DNA of 64,000 nucleotides from the NCBI RefSeq assembly GCF_000247605.1, contig NC_016894.1, positions 1,178,001 to 1,242,000 of the forward strand, in the 5' to 3' direction. Both the position numbers and the translations under genes were made by a program. Source of the DNA: Acetobacterium woodii DSM 1030. Lineage in GTDB: Bacteria; Bacillota; Clostridia; Eubacteriales; Eubacteriaceae. Shown piece by piece: positions 1-10,360 of the stretch. How positions within the stretch are numbered: the first letter of the stretch is position 1; every line of letters starts with the position of its first letter. The notes below the pieces were generated by a model, which ran no database searches, was not told the origin of the DNA, and saw only the letters and a program-made list of their open reading frames with translations.

Positions 1-588
1 GACACATTTTTGTTCATCCCAAACGAGTTTTTTATTGACCATCGTCAGTGCTTTCGCACGACACCCCTTCAGACATTTTCCACAATCAACGCAGGCATCC
101 CAGTCGAATTGAACATAGGCCTGTCCGACCAGACCAATATCGTTGGTATTGGCTTTGGCGCAATTATTAGGGCAGCCGACAAAGGTGATTTTGGTTTTGG
201 AATGGAGATCCCGGCCAAAAAACTGGTCATGACAGAGTCCGCACAGTTTTTGAGTATCGTAAAGTCCATGTTGGCAAACGGTACCTTTGCAGGCTACCAA
301 TGGCCGGATTTTTTTACCGGTCCCGCCATGCGTCAACCCATTGGCATTAAGGGCCGATTTAACCGCTTCGATATCCTCGTAGTGAATCCAGGGAATTTCA
401 ATTGCCAGTCTGGTGGTTTCGCCTAAATAACCTCGGCCGAATTTTTCGGCGATCGTTGCTAAAGCTTGAAGTTCGGCAGAGGTGAAATTTCCGGCCCGGC
501 TCAAAACCCGGATGGAAAAATAACCGTCCTGCTGTTGTGCTAAAATGCCCTGGGCTTTTAATGCTGCTATTTCGTTTTGTGTGATCAC
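1..588 (-). CDS. siroheme/4Fe-4S nitrite-sulfite reductase-like protein with ferredoxin domain (partial, 3' end outside window)
   Basis: Reading the minus strand from a GTG at 588 gives 196 uninterrupted codons to the window edge. Residues about 20-90 look like the ferredoxin-like half-domain of nitrite/sulfite reductases. A Cys set follows: C100 and C105 (CKGTVC), then C139 and C143 (GCPNNC), the pattern that binds a 4Fe-4S cluster next to siroheme. A bacterial ferredoxin motif starts at C166 (CVDCGKCLKGC), with a further Cys at 195. The family includes small AsrC/Dsr-like reductases of anaerobes; the substrate (sulfite, nitrite or other) cannot be told. The start is uncertain because only a weak AGGT lies upstream. 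It is transcribed divergently from the ABC pair that follows. Confidence 0.8.
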   Translation of the reverse strand, partial: MITQNEIAALKAQGILAQQQDGYFSIRVLSRAGNFTSAELQALATIAEKFGRGYLGETTRLAIEIPWIHYEDIEAVKSALNANGLTHGGTGKKIRPLVACKGTVCQHGLYDTQKLCGLCHDQFFGRDLHSKTKITFVGCPNNCAKANTNDIGLVGQAYVQFDWDACVDCGKCLKGCRAKALTMVNKKLVWDEQKCV

Positions 589-797
589 GAGATTACCTGC
601 TTTCGTATAATGGGTATGAGAAAATGGTTAAGAATAGGTATGGTTATTGAAGTAATAACGACCAAATTTTTTAGAATACCCAATTAAGTATTTTATATAT
701 TGTATGCTTTGTTTCTAAAAACAATATTAAATTTTATCCGCAAATAAAGCAAGATTGTGTTAAAATAAACTAAACTTTAGAGAAAAAGGAGTAGCGA

Positions 798-1520
798 ATG
801 TTAAAAATTGAACAGGTGTCGAAAACTTATGGAGATAAAAATGAAAAAGCAGTTGATAATATAAGCTTTGAGGTGCATCCCGGTGAAATATTTGGTTTTG
901 TGGGGCCAAATGGAGCCGGAAAAACAACGACGATTAAAATGATTGTCAACCTCCTGGCCCCGAATACGGGAAAAATAATCATCAATGGAATTGACAATCA
1001 GGAAAATATCCTGGAAGCAAAAAAGCAGTTTAGTTATGTACCGGATAATCCGGAATTATTTGAAAAAATTAAGGGTATTGAATATCTTAAATTTATTGCG
1101 GATGTTTATCAAATTCCGACTGCGGACAGACAAGCTAACATTGAAAAGTTTTTGGATATTTTTGAAATAAAAGATGCCGTCAATGACCCGATAGGATCTT
1201 ATTCTCATGGGATGAAGCAGAAATTGGCATTGGTTGGGGCACTGATCCATGATCCGCAAGTTTTTATTCTGGATGAACCAATGGTCGGTTTAGATCCCAA
1301 GGCTTCTTTTGAACTTAAAAAAATTATGAGAGAACATTGTGATCGCGGACGATCGGTGTTTTTTTCCACCCATGTTCTGGATGTTGCCGAGAAAATTTGC
1401 GACCGGATTGCGATTATTAAAAAAGGGAAGCTCATTGAAGTCGGAACAATGACAGAAATTCGCGAAAAAGCCGGCAGTCAGGAATCACTCGAAAATATTT
1501 TCCTAGAGTTAACAGAATAA
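798..1520 (+). CDS. ABC transporter ATP-binding protein
   Basis: A 240-residue ABC ATPase, with Walker A GPNGAGKTT at residues 36-44, a SHGMKQK signature and Walker B ILDEPMVGLDP. The short form with a C-terminal tail is typical of ABC-2 type exporters (CcmA/NatA group). An AAAAAGGAG ribosome site precedes the ATG. Its stop overlaps the next start (TAATG), so it is coupled to the permease at 1520 and almost certainly forms an exporter with it. The exported compound is not evident from sequence. Confidence 0.9.
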   Translation: MLKIEQVSKTYGDKNEKAVDNISFEVHPGEIFGFVGPNGAGKTTTIKMIVNLLAPNTGKIIINGIDNQENILEAKKQFSYVPDNPELFEKIKGIEYLKFIADVYQIPTADRQANIEKFLDIFEIKDAVNDPIGSYSHGMKQKLALVGALIHDPQVFILDEPMVGLDPKASFELKKIMREHCDRGRSVFFSTHVLDVAEKICDRIAIIKKGKLIEVGTMTEIREKAGSQESLENIFLELTE

Positions 1521-3199
1521 TGAAAGATATTATTAATTTAACGAAGTTATTTATCAATGAGTCGGTGGGGTTTTCGCAATTTTTCTATAATCGCAAATAT
1601 AATAAAAAAGAGTTTTATAAACAGTTATTTACGATGATTATTGTTCCGGTGGCGTTAATTCCGGCATTTTTTATGTACATCTCGCTGATGGTAGCCACTT
1701 ATATTGGTTTGGGGATGGTCAATCAGACATCGGTTTTTTTAAGTATCGGCTATATTATGGCAACCGTTCTGATTATCATTTTTGGGATAATGTATATTTT
1801 TTCTGAATTTTATTTTTCAAATAACATTGAAGAATTGATTCCATTACCGATTAGCCCCCGAAAATTGATTATCTCAAAGTTTTTTAGCATCATGGTATTT
1901 GAATATATCTTTACCGCTTTTATCTTTGTTCCGGTTTTGATTATTTATGGTGTTGGCGAAGGTATGGGATTTGTTTATGTTATTTTGTCTTTACTGGTGT
2001 TTTTAACGATCCCCGTGATTCCGTTGGCATTGTTGACCGCACTGATAATGCTTATTATGCAGTCAGCTTCAGTTAAAGGCCGCCAGGATGTATTGCGGAT
2101 TATTTTCGCTTTTTTAGGTATTGGTTTGATTTTTGGGGTGCAAATCTGGTTTTCAACGCAAATAGGCAGTGGTGATGCTGATTTTCAACAGGCCTTGAAT
2201 GTCATGCTCTCGAATAACGAAGGGTTTTTAAGTACGATTGGTTACTTTGTGCCCACCAGCTTTATCGTGGCCTGGGCGCTAAATCGAATTACTTTAATGT
2301 CCGTCGTGTGGGTTTTCGCATTGTGGGGCGTAGCAGTATTAGCCTGTACCATAATGGTTTTGATCGGCGAACGGGTTTATCTCAAGAGCATCGTCAGTGG
2401 AAAAGTTATGAAAAGGGGGAAACAATTAAACGGCGTTGAACGAAATAAAGCATTGGGCAAAAAAAGCCATGGGGCGATGGCAGTGTTTATGATGGATTTG
2501 CGAATTCTTTTAAGAACGCCAGTCTACTTCTTTAACAATTTCAGTGTTGTTTTTATTGCGCCAATTTGTATTATAATCACGTTTTCTTTTATCGAGATGA
2601 CGCCCGAAGATCTACAGGGGATACAGGTATTTTTTAACGAGATGCCGGTCGTGATTAACTTTTTATTGATTTCGTTTTTTATTTTTTTTGGCGGGACATC
2701 GGCGACTACCGCAACTACTTTTTCGCGCGAGGGTAAAGCCTCCTGGATGACACGCATTATCCCGGTAACCGCTAAAGATCAGATTATTGGACGAACTGGC
2801 GTGGCGCTCCTGACCCAAAGTCTGGGGATCATTTTTACGATTATGGCGGTTAAATTTGTATTTCCGTTAAGCTTATCAAGCTTGGTTCTGAGCGGCGTAT
2901 TGGGCATAATCGGATCGGTGCCGATTTTATTATTCGGTTTATTTATCGATATGAATCGTCCTAAACTTAATTGGGATAATCCGCAAAAAGCGATTAAAAA
3001 TAATATGAATGTGATCATTACGCTTTTTGTGGGGATGATTTATGCGGGTTTACTCATTGCAATTAGTGGTCTGGTGGGGTATTTTGTTAACCAACTGTTG
3101 GGATATTGTCTTTTTGTCTTGATCAGCTTAGCTTTGAGTTTTGCTTTTTATAAGTTAATAGACAATCGATTGGTGAGAGAATTACTGAATTTTGAATAG
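1520..3199 (+). CDS. ABC-2 type exporter, large permease subunit
   Basis: A 559-residue polytopic membrane protein. Hydrophobic segments run nearly end to end, grouped in an N-terminal half (about residues 35-260) and a C-terminal half (about 335-555), separated by a basic cytoplasmic loop near 295-315. It looks like the two-lobed exporter permeases that pair with a single ATPase subunit. Translation is coupled to the upstream ATPase by a one-base stop/start overlap. No substrate can be inferred. About 95 bases of A+T-rich DNA follow before the DUF255 gene. Confidence 0.8.
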   Translation: MKDIINLTKLFINESVGFSQFFYNRKYNKKEFYKQLFTMIIVPVALIPAFFMYISLMVATYIGLGMVNQTSVFLSIGYIMATVLIIIFGIMYIFSEFYFSNNIEELIPLPISPRKLIISKFFSIMVFEYIFTAFIFVPVLIIYGVGEGMGFVYVILSLLVFLTIPVIPLALLTALIMLIMQSASVKGRQDVLRIIFAFLGIGLIFGVQIWFSTQIGSGDADFQQALNVMLSNNEGFLSTIGYFVPTSFIVAWALNRITLMSVVWVFALWGVAVLACTIMVLIGERVYLKSIVSGKVMKRGKQLNGVERNKALGKKSHGAMAVFMMDLRILLRTPVYFFNNFSVVFIAPICIIITFSFIEMTPEDLQGIQVFFNEMPVVINFLLISFFIFFGGTSATTATTFSREGKASWMTRIIPVTAKDQIIGRTGVALLTQSLGIIFTIMAVKFVFPLSLSSLVLSGVLGIIGSVPILLFGLFIDMNRPKLNWDNPQKAIKNNMNVIITLFVGMIYAGLLIAISGLVGYFVNQLLGYCLFVLISLALSFAFYKLIDNRLVRELLNFE

Positions 3200-3322
3200 A
3201 AAATAAAGATTAAGTTAATAGTAGGCAATCATAATAGAAAGGCAGATTGGAATAACTGAATCATAAAACAAACAGTTGTTATTTTAAAAACACAAATGCA
3301 ATTAAAAAAAAAGGAGTTAAGC

Positions 3323-5383
3323 ATGGCACTCGACAATAAGCAAAAGAAATCAAATCGACTGGTGCATGAAATGAGTCCTTATCTGTTACAACATGCCTAC
3401 AATCCAGTCAATTGGTATCCCTGGTCGGATGAGGCATTTAATCTGGCCAAAAGACAGGATAAACCGATTTTCCTTTCGATCGGTTACAGTACTTGTCACT
3501 GGTGTCACGTAATGGAAAAAGAATCCTTTGAAGATGCCGAAGTGGCGGAATACCTGAATAAATATTTTATCAGTATCAAGGTTGACCGGGAAGAACGACC
3601 GGATATTGATCAAATTTATATGACTTTTTCGCAAGTCAGCACTGGGCAGGGGGGATGGCCGCTCAATGTTTTTTTAACGGCGGAGCGAAAGCCTTTTTAT
3701 GTCACAACTTATTTGCCAAAACGGTCACGTTACGGCCATCCCGGATTAATGGATGTATTAGTGGGAATTGAAGGTCAGTGGCGTCAAAATAATGAAGAGA
3801 TTATTTATTCAGCTGATAAGATGACCAGTCTTTTAAATGATTTGGAGATTCGCAAGGATGAAAATAAATTAAAACGGACCATCTTTTTTGATGCCTACGA
3901 TTTTTTTGATGAAAGTTTTGATGATCGTTATGGCGGATTTGGGAAAGCCCCTAAATTTCCAACCCCACATCATTTGTTTTATCTGTTACGGTGTTACCAG
4001 GCTTTTAATCAGCCGGATGCCCTGGTAATGGTGGAGAAAACGCTAAAACAGATGTATCAGGGCGGCCTTTTTGATCACATTGGTTTTGGCTTTTCCAGAT
4101 ATTCGACGGACGAACAATGGCTGGTTCCGCATTTTGAAAAAATGTTGTACGACAATGCCCTGCTTGTGATGATCTATGCCGAAACCTATCAGGTGACAGG
4201 AAATCCGCTGTATAAAAAAATAGCCCAAAAAACGATAACCTATGTGAATCGGGATTTGCGGTCTGAAGAAGGTGGCTTTTTTTGTGCCGAAGATGCCGAT
4301 TCGGAAGGTGAAGAAGGGCGATTTTACGTCTGGTCGATGGAGAAGGTCGAAAAAATATTAGGTAAAAAGCGGGCAGCGGTATTTTTTAAGTTTTATCCCA
4401 TGACTGCCAAAGGAAATTTTGACGGGAAAAACATTCCCAACATGATTCCCGTTGATCTTGATCTTATTGAGGCCAATCCCGAGCTGGAAAAAGTGCTGGA
4501 TGAAATGAAAGCAGATCTTTTTAATCAACGTGAAAAACGGATTCATCCCCATAAAGATGATAAAATTTTGACCGCCTGGAATGGTCTGATGATCACTGCG
4601 CTGGCAATGGCAGGACGGATTTTTGATCAGCCGGAGTATCTCATTCAAGCCGAAGAAACGATGGCCTTCATTGAAAATAAAATGACCAGACGAAACGGTC
4701 GTCTTTATGCGCGGTATCGTTTGGGTGAAGCTAAAATATTAGCTTATCTGGATGATTATGCCAGCGTGATTTGGGGGTATCTGGAATTATATCAAGCAAC
4801 CTTTAAAACCGAATATCTGGAAAAGGCGATTCTCCGGGCAGTCGATATGATAAATATTTTTGGGGACGATTTTGGCATGTCCGGCTTTTTTCAGTATGGC
4901 AACGATGCCGAAAAATTAATTGCCCGACCTAAGGAAATTTATGATAATGCGCAACCATCAGGAAATGCACTGGCGGCTTGTTGTTTGCTCAAGTTGGGAA
5001 AAATAACCGGAGAACAAAAATATATCGATATTGTCAATGGGATGTTTGCTTATTTTGCCGGAAATCTGAATCAGGCCCCAATGGCCAGTACGATGATGTT
5101 ATGTGCAAAATTGTTTCATGAGCAACCAACGACCGAGGTTGTTTTTGCGGGTTACGAAAAAGATCCCACGATTCGGGCAATGAATCAGCGCTTAAATAAA
5201 TTGTTTTTGCCCTTTTCAGTGGTGCTGTTTAATAAAAGTGAAAAAGATTTAAAAACAATTAATGCCTTTGCCGTGAATCAGCAAATGATTCATGGACAAC
5301 CCACCGCCTATGTCTGCAAAAACTATCGGTGCGAAGAACCGGTCAACGATCTGGAGTCCTTTCTTAAAATTATTGAAGAGTGA
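3323..5383 (+). CDS. DUF255 thioredoxin-fold protein (YyaL/spermatogenesis-associated 20 family)
   Basis: A 686-residue protein beginning MALDNKQKK. The start was set at 3323 because AAGGAG sits 7 bases upstream; an in-frame ATG at 3296 has no ribosome site. The N-terminal third is the DUF255 thioredoxin-like domain with a CHWC motif at residues 58-61 and the family-typical opening around [17 protein letters not shown]. The rest resembles an (alpha/alpha)6 barrel as in N-acylglucosamine 2-epimerase-like proteins. The family is widespread and poorly characterised; a redox or sugar-related role is only a guess. msrB lies about 60 bases downstream, which suggests a thiol/oxidative-damage context. 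Confidence 0.88.
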   Translation: MALDNKQKKSNRLVHEMSPYLLQHAYNPVNWYPWSDEAFNLAKRQDKPIFLSIGYSTCHWCHVMEKESFEDAEVAEYLNKYFISIKVDREERPDIDQIYMTFSQVSTGQGGWPLNVFLTAERKPFYVTTYLPKRSRYGHPGLMDVLVGIEGQWRQNNEEIIYSADKMTSLLNDLEIRKDENKLKRTIFFDAYDFFDESFDDRYGGFGKAPKFPTPHHLFYLLRCYQAFNQPDALVMVEKTLKQMYQGGLFDHIGFGFSRYSTDEQWLVPHFEKMLYDNALLVMIYAETYQVTGNPLYKKIAQKTITYVNRDLRSEEGGFFCAEDADSEGEEGRFYVWSMEKVEKILGKKRAAVFFKFYPMTAKGNFDGKNIPNMIPVDLDLIEANPELEKVLDEMKADLFNQREKRIHPHKDDKILTAWNGLMITALAMAGRIFDQPEYLIQAEETMAFIENKMTRRNGRLYARYRLGEAKILAYLDDYASVIWGYLELYQATFKTEYLEKAILRAVDMINIFGDDFGMSGFFQYGNDAEKLIARPKEIYDNAQPSGNALAACCLLKLGKITGEQKYIDIVNGMFAYFAGNLNQAPMASTMMLCAKLFHEQPTTEVVFAGYEKDPTIRAMNQRLNKLFLPFSVVLFNKSEKDLKTINAFAVNQQMIHGQPTAYVCKNYRCEEPVNDLESFLKIIEE

Positions 5384-5444
5384 TTAGTCCTTTGTGAAAT
5401 GGGGTACGAAAATGATAAAGAACAGAAAGGTAGGAAAAAAGATC

Positions 5445-5888
5445 ATGAACTATCAGAAAAAAGATCAAAAAACTTTGTTAAAGACACTATCGCCGGAGCA
5501 ATATGCGGTGACCCAAAAAAATGCTACGGAACCACCTTTTCAAAATGAATATTATAACGAATATCGTAAGGGAATTTATGTTGACATTACTACCGGTGAA
5601 CCACTTTTTGCATCGACAGATAAATTTGAGTCGGGCTGCGGCTGGCCGAGTTTTTCAAAACCGATTGATCCCAAGTTAGTAAAGGAACTAAATGATTCGA
5701 CCTTGAGGATGTCCCGGACTGAGGTTCGGAGTGCAACTGGAGACGCTCATCTGGGGCATGTTTTTGATGATGGTCCGGCAGAACGCGGAGGCTTGCGATA
5801 TTGCATCAACAGTGCGGCGCTTAAGTTTATCCCCAAAGATGAAATGGCGGTTAACGGATATGAAGCGTATTTGCAATTGGTTGATTAG
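5445..5888 (+). CDS. msrB: peptide methionine-R-sulfoxide reductase
   Basis: A 147-residue MsrB domain that reduces methionine-R-sulfoxide in proteins. The catalytic Cys is C120 in RYCINSAAL and the probable resolving Cys is C65 in SGCGWPSF. The two CxxC pairs that bind structural zinc in many MsrBs are absent, so this is the zinc-free type. The start at 5445 (MNYQKK) was preferred over in-frame ATGs at 5394 and 5412 because purine-rich AAAGGTAGG lies upstream. It probably shares a transcript with the DUF255 gene. Confidence 0.9.
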   Translation: MNYQKKDQKTLLKTLSPEQYAVTQKNATEPPFQNEYYNEYRKGIYVDITTGEPLFASTDKFESGCGWPSFSKPIDPKLVKELNDSTLRMSRTEVRSATGDAHLGHVFDDGPAERGGLRYCINSAALKFIPKDEMAVNGYEAYLQLVD

Positions 5889-6003
5889 ATCGTAAATTTA
5901 GGGGTATAAAATGATCAGGCTATCTTTTGTAATATATGGAATCGGGTTTGAAAAACGGCAATTGATAATAATAAGATAAGTAATTAAAAAAAGGAGAAAA
6001 CAC

Positions 6004-6489
6004 GTGAATAGTTTAGAATTTGCAATTAATATGGAACTTGATGGGCAAAAGTATTATTTGGAACAAGCTGAAAATAATAAAGACAATAGCTTAAAAACCG
6101 TGTTTCTGTTGCTGGCTAAAGATGAAGGTTGTCATGCTGACATGATAAAGAAAGAGTTAGCCGAAACAAGCTATGAATTAATTGATAATAAAATTTTAGC
6201 GGAAACAAATAATGTTTTTAAAGGCGTAGGCGATTTTAAAAATAGATTCAAGGAAATTCCAAATCAGATTGATGTCTATCGCATGGCGCTAAAACGAGAA
6301 CAAGAAAGCATTGATTTATATAAAAAATTCTTAAATGATGCGGTTGATGAAAGCAGCAAAAAACTTTTTGGTTTTTTGGTTAAACAAGAAGAAAATCATT
6401 ACCGAATTTTTGATAACCTCATTACTTTGATTGAACGTCCGGAAGAATGGGTGGAAGATGCGGAGTTTGGAACACGAGAAGAATATTAA
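6004..6489 (+). CDS. ferritin-like/rubrerythrin-type diiron protein
   Basis: A 161-residue all-helical protein starting at a GTG with AAGGAG seven bases upstream. Glu and Glu-x-x-His motifs are spaced as in the ferritin/rubrerythrin four-helix bundle: an N-terminal NMELDGQKYY helix, DEGCHADM, KREQESIDLY and QEENHYRIFDN. There is no C-terminal rubredoxin Cys4 site, so it is not a full rubrerythrin. A role in peroxide detoxification or iron handling is inferred from the fold only. Confidence 0.8.
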   Translation: MNSLEFAINMELDGQKYYLEQAENNKDNSLKTVFLLLAKDEGCHADMIKKELAETSYELIDNKILAETNNVFKGVGDFKNRFKEIPNQIDVYRMALKREQESIDLYKKFLNDAVDESSKKLFGFLVKQEENHYRIFDNLITLIERPEEWVEDAEFGTREEY

Positions 6490-6547
6490 TCGAATCGGAT
6501 AACGATAAGATTGTTTTAGATTTTATACGAAGATACATAAAAAATAC

Positions 6548-6576
6548 GTGACAAAACTCGATATATTTGATATAGT
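6548..6576 (+). promoter_or_regulatory. vegetative promoter upstream of cobalamin riboswitch 1
   Basis: GTGACA (6548-6553) and TATAGT (6571-6576) are separated by 17 bases. The expected start near 6583 is about 25 bases before the riboswitch fold. This is the only good promoter seen in the interval before cbiJ. Confidence 0.6.
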
Positions 6577-6607
6577 ACATTAGGACAAAAAATTAATATT
6601 TATTATA

Positions 6608-6805
6608 AAACAGGTGTCGGTAGTAATCAAATGGATTACAAGCCGGTGAAAAGGGAAGTTGGGTGAAAGTCCCACGCGGTCCCGCCGCTGTAAGAGAAGA
6701 GTTCCTCTAAGAATGCCACCATAATTGGGAAGGCAGGAGAGAACGTTGACGCTTGAGCCAGAAGACCTGCCTGCTTTAATAACTCAAACTCTACGAGAGA
6801 TAGAG
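6608..6805 (+). promoter_or_regulatory. cobalamin (adenosylcobalamin-type) riboswitch 1
   Basis: It carries the hallmark blocks of the B12 riboswitch in order: AAACAGGTG (P1 region), AAAGGGAA, GGGTGAAAGTCCCACGCGGT, CCCGCCGCTGTAA, GCCACC and the B12-box segment TTGACGCTTGAGCCAGAAG, then CCTGCCTG. It precedes cbiJ and the cobalt transporter genes. Family knowledge says high cobalamin turns such operons off. A terminator follows directly (6834-6867), so control is probably transcriptional. Confidence 0.95.
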
Positions 6806-6833
6806 GAGGTTTATTTTTGCGGGCTTTTTGCGA

Positions 6834-6867
6834 CCTCACTATCTTTTTAGAATAGCGAGGTTTTTTT
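6834..6867 (+). terminator. intrinsic terminator, expression platform of riboswitch 1
   Basis: CCTCACTAT (6834-6842) pairs with ATAGCGAGG (6852-6860) with one G-U pair, and a run of seven T follows. It lies between the riboswitch and cbiJ, as expected for ligand-controlled termination. Confidence 0.85.
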
Positions 6868-6900
6868 ATATAAATTAATGAGACGGGATGAAGGTGAAAA

Positions 6901-7683
6901 ATGTCAAAAGTATTGGTGCTTGCAGGAACAACGGATGCAAAAACAGTAATTGAAAGATTATTTAAAAAGAATTATGAGCTGGCGGTATCAGTAACGACGC
7001 GGATGGGAAGCGGCATGCTGGACGAATTTCATAATTTGAATATTTATCAGGGCAAAATGAACAAAGAACAGATTACTCATTTACTGCAAACAATAAATCC
7101 TATTTGCTTAATTGATGCCTCTAATCCTTTTTCCTCAGAAATAAGCCGAAATGCTATCAACGTTTGTAGATTTGAAGCCGTTCCCTATATCCGGTTTGAG
7201 CGGGAACGGTTAAACTACGCGGATGATCCCGATATTACCATCGTTAAAAATTATGGTGAAGCGTGTGATGCTTTGATGAATTGTGAAGGGAATATCCTGC
7301 TTACTTTAGGGAGTAATAAAATCGAAACCTTCAAAAGAATTCCTGACTATGCGCAGCGGATCTATTTACGGGTATTGCCCGATTGGAAGGTTTTAAGCAA
7401 GCTCGAAAATCTGGGTTTTAATTGTAAAAACATCATCGCCATTAAAGGCCCCTATAATGAAAACTTAAACATTGAATTGTTTAAATACTGTCAGGCATCG
7501 GTATTGGTGACAAAAGAAAGTGGTAATATGGGTGGTGTGGTGGATAAGATCAATGCCGCCAAAAAGCTGGGGATGAAGATTATCCTAGTTGATCGAATGG
7601 AAGAGAACTGCAGTAACAAATACAATTCGGTTGAAGAACTGCTAAAGTGTGTCGAGCGGATTGATAAAGGTCGACAGAATTAA
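6901..7683 (+). CDS. cbiJ: cobalt-precorrin-6A reductase
   Basis: A 260-residue protein with an N-terminal LVLAGTTDAK nucleotide-binding start, the NPFSSEIS segment and a C-terminal TKESGNMGG block, all typical of CbiJ/CobK. It reduces cobalt-precorrin-6A to 6B in the anaerobic corrin pathway. It is the first gene after riboswitch 1 and is followed by cobalt uptake genes, so enzyme and metal supply are co-regulated. The other corrin-ring genes are not in this window apart from cbiC at 33.9 kb. Confidence 0.9.
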   Translation: MSKVLVLAGTTDAKTVIERLFKKNYELAVSVTTRMGSGMLDEFHNLNIYQGKMNKEQITHLLQTINPICLIDASNPFSSEISRNAINVCRFEAVPYIRFERERLNYADDPDITIVKNYGEACDALMNCEGNILLTLGSNKIETFKRIPDYAQRIYLRVLPDWKVLSKLENLGFNCKNIIAIKGPYNENLNIELFKYCQASVLVTKESGNMGGVVDKINAAKKLGMKIILVDRMEENCSNKYNSVEELLKCVERIDKGRQN

Positions 7684-7726
7684 TGATTGAAAATATCAAA
7701 CAAGCATCGGAAGGTAAGGGGATTAT

Positions 7727-8611
7727 ATGGAAAACAGTTTAAATGAACCGCGTAGCTTTATTCAAAGTGCCAAAAGTGTCGAGTATCAAGCGAACCGACA
7801 TCAAAAAAATCATCACCATAAAATTGGACATAAACACGGGGAAGGATCATCGATTGATTTTTATGCCTATGCATCAAAAATCAGATCATGGAATCCCACG
7901 TTTAAAGTAGTTTTTTCATTTGTGACATTATTGCTTTGTGTGGGGTTGAATAATCCGCTGGTGTCCGTCGCCGTTATCATCGGGATGGCTTATCTAACCG
8001 TTATAAAAGGGGGGCTGCCACTACGGGCATACATTTCGGTGTTGTTGATTCCGATTACCTTTATCATTCTTGGAACCGTTGCCATCGGGATTGACTTTTC
8101 AAGTCAACCATTAGGCCAATTTAATCTTTTTCTTGGTTTTGGTTATGTTTTTACGTCGGTTGACAAACTCCAACAAATGGTGTTTTTAATGCTAAAGGTG
8201 TTTGGGGCGATCAGTGCCATGATCATGATGACTTTATCGACACCGTCTTCAGAAATCATCGGGGTACTCCGAAAAGCACATGTGCCCAAGTTGATTATTG
8301 AATTGATGAATCTGATCTATCGGTATATTTTTATTTTGATGGATGTTTTTAATAACATGAGAAATTCGGCTGATTCCCGGCAGGGCTACTGCGATTTTAA
8401 AACATCCTGTTATACCTTTGGCAGTGTCGCCAGTAATATGCTGGTGGTTTCATTAAAAAAGGCCAATGCCTATTATACCGCCATGGAAGCCAGAGGGTAT
8501 GAAGGCGATCTCGTTTTTTTGGAAGACGAAAAAAAGATCCAGGTGAGCCATCTGATCATTGGTGCAACCTTTATAATTTTTCTGATTCTGCTTGGGATTA
8601 TGACGTATTAG
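7727..8611 (+). CDS. cbiQ: cobalt ECF transporter transmembrane component CbiQ
   Basis: A 294-residue membrane protein of the ECF T-component family, with about five to six hydrophobic segments between residues 60 and 290. It has the two Ala-Arg-containing coupling motifs: NSADSRQGY and TAMEARGYEGD. The N-terminus carries a His-rich stretch (NHHHKIGHKHGE, residues about 28-39) that could bind Co or Ni. The ORF starts after a GGGG-containing ribosome site and sits 12 bases before cbiO. Confidence 0.92.
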   Translation: MENSLNEPRSFIQSAKSVEYQANRHQKNHHHKIGHKHGEGSSIDFYAYASKIRSWNPTFKVVFSFVTLLLCVGLNNPLVSVAVIIGMAYLTVIKGGLPLRAYISVLLIPITFIILGTVAIGIDFSSQPLGQFNLFLGFGYVFTSVDKLQQMVFLMLKVFGAISAMIMMTLSTPSSEIIGVLRKAHVPKLIIELMNLIYRYIFILMDVFNNMRNSADSRQGYCDFKTSCYTFGSVASNMLVVSLKKANAYYTAMEARGYEGDLVFLEDEKKIQVSHLIIGATFIIFLILLGIMTY

Positions 8612-8623
8612 AAGGGAAAGATT

Positions 8624-9463
8624 ATGAACGAACCAATACTTAAGGTCAGCAACCTCCATTACAGTTATGGAAATGGCAATCCGGCCCTGGATGGTGTCAG
8701 TGTCGATATTTATAAAGGCGAGAAAATCGCCGTCATCGGGTCTAATGGCTCCGGAAAATCGACTTTTTTTCTCAATGCCAATGGCGTGCTAAAGGCTGAT
8801 CATGGTGAGATTAGTTATCAGGGGACCGTTATTAATAAAAAAAATATCAAAGAGTTACGAAAAAATATCGGGATTGTATTTCAGGATGCTGACAATCAGA
8901 TTATTGCTTCGACCGTGATGGCGGAAGTGGGATTTGGGCCGATGAATTTAAAATTACCTAAAGATGAGGTTATTCGGCGGGTTGATGAGGCCCTGACCTA
9001 TATGAATATTTTGGATTTTAAAGATCGTCCGCCTCATTATTTGAGTGGCGGCGAAAAAAAACGAGTGACCATAGCTGATATTATTGCGATGAAATCAGAG
9101 GTTATTATCTTTGATGAACCAACAGCAGCTCTGGACCCGCTGAACGCGCAGATGCTGGAAGAAGTTCTGGTCAAGCTGGGTGAAGAGGGGAAGACCATGC
9201 TAATCTCGACCCACGATGTTGATTTTGCATATCGTTGGGCAGAACGGGCGATTGTTTTTGATCAAGGGAAAATTATTGCCGATGGAACACCATTGGAGAT
9301 TTTTAAACGTCCCGAAATTCTGGAACAGGCAAATCTGAAACGACCGGCAATGCTGGATGTATATGAAATGTTGGTGGAGAATAAAATGATAACGGATACG
9401 AATGAATACCCCACCAGTCCGCAGGATTTGAAAATTTTACTGGAACAACAGTTTAAACACTAA
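8624..9463 (+). CDS. cbiO: cobalt ECF transporter ATPase CbiO
   Basis: A 279-residue ABC ATPase. Walker A is GSNGSGKST, the signature is LSGGEKKRV and Walker B is VIIFDEPTAALDP, followed by the His switch STHDVDF. The C-terminal extension after residue 230 is usual in ECF ATPases. It energises CbiMNQ cobalt uptake. A 132-base gap follows before cbiM; it contains a weak ATTAAG/CTTAAT inverted repeat but no clear promoter or terminator. Confidence 0.92.
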   Translation: MNEPILKVSNLHYSYGNGNPALDGVSVDIYKGEKIAVIGSNGSGKSTFFLNANGVLKADHGEISYQGTVINKKNIKELRKNIGIVFQDADNQIIASTVMAEVGFGPMNLKLPKDEVIRRVDEALTYMNILDFKDRPPHYLSGGEKKRVTIADIIAMKSEVIIFDEPTAALDPLNAQMLEEVLVKLGEEGKTMLISTHDVDFAYRWAERAIVFDQGKIIADGTPLEIFKRPEILEQANLKRPAMLDVYEMLVENKMITDTNEYPTSPQDLKILLEQQFKH

Positions 9464-9595
9464 AAATGATAATTAGACTTTGAAATAAAAATATAATAAC
9501 ATCAATATAAATGATTAAGATGATTTGCAAGATTTGATATGAGCGCTCAAGAATTAAGCAAATCCTTAATATATAGCTAAAAAAGAGGAGGAACT

Positions 9596-10360
9596 ATGAA
9601 CAGAAGTTTAAACATCAGAGAAAAAAGATTTGTTGCGATTGCAGCAGCAATTGCATTGGTCTTTGGATTCACGCCGGTGGCTAACGCTATGCACATTATG
9701 GAAGGTTATCTTCCTGTTGGTTTTTGTATTGCCTGGGGGGTGATCTGTGTTCCCTTTTTGATTGCCGGTTATATGTCAATCAAAAAAACACTCAAGGAAA
9801 ATCCCAAAACCATTACCTTGCTGGCGATGGCAGGAGCCTATGTTTTTGTATTATCATCTTTAAAAATACCCTCAGTTACCGGTAGTTGTTCACATATGAC
9901 CGGAACTGGTTTGGGAGCGATTCTTTTTGGACCGACAGCAGTTAGTATTTTAGGAATTATCGTATTGCTTTTTCAGGCTATTTTACTTGCTCATGGCGGG
10001 TTGACAACACTGGGAGCCAATACTTTTTCAATGGCAATTGCCGGCCCATTTGTTACTTACGGCATTTATATTTTAAGTAAAAAAGGTAAAATTAACCGAC
10101 ATGTGGGTGTTTTTTTAGCGGCGGCGATCGGAGACTTATTCACTTATTGTGTAACCGCATTTCAGCTGGCAGCAGCCTATCCCTCAGAGAGTGGTGGAAT
10201 TGGAGTCTCGATGATTAAATTCCTGGCGGTATTTGCACCGACTCAGGTTCCTTTGGCGATCATTGAAGGGATTCTAACCGTGGTAATCATTATTGGACTT
10301 GAAACTTATGCACAACCGGAGCTGAATGATCTGGGATATATTACCGGAGGTACAAAATAA
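9596..10360 (+). CDS. cbiM: cobalt ECF transporter S component CbiM
   Basis: A 254-residue membrane protein. After a signal-like N-terminus comes AMHIMEGYLP, the conserved MHI-EGYLP segment whose His and mature N-terminus bind Co2+. Further family blocks are GSCSHMTGTGLGA and GGLTTLGANTFSM. GAGGAGG precedes the ATG. The stop overlaps the next ATG (AATAATG), consistent with CbiM-CbiN complex formation. Confidence 0.95.
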   Translation: MNRSLNIREKRFVAIAAAIALVFGFTPVANAMHIMEGYLPVGFCIAWGVICVPFLIAGYMSIKKTLKENPKTITLLAMAGAYVFVLSSLKIPSVTGSCSHMTGTGLGAILFGPTAVSILGIIVLLFQAILLAHGGLTTLGANTFSMAIAGPFVTYGIYILSKKGKINRHVGVFLAAAIGDLFTYCVTAFQLAAAYPSESGGIGVSMIKFLAVFAPTQVPLAIIEGILTVVIIIGLETYAQPELNDLGYITGGTK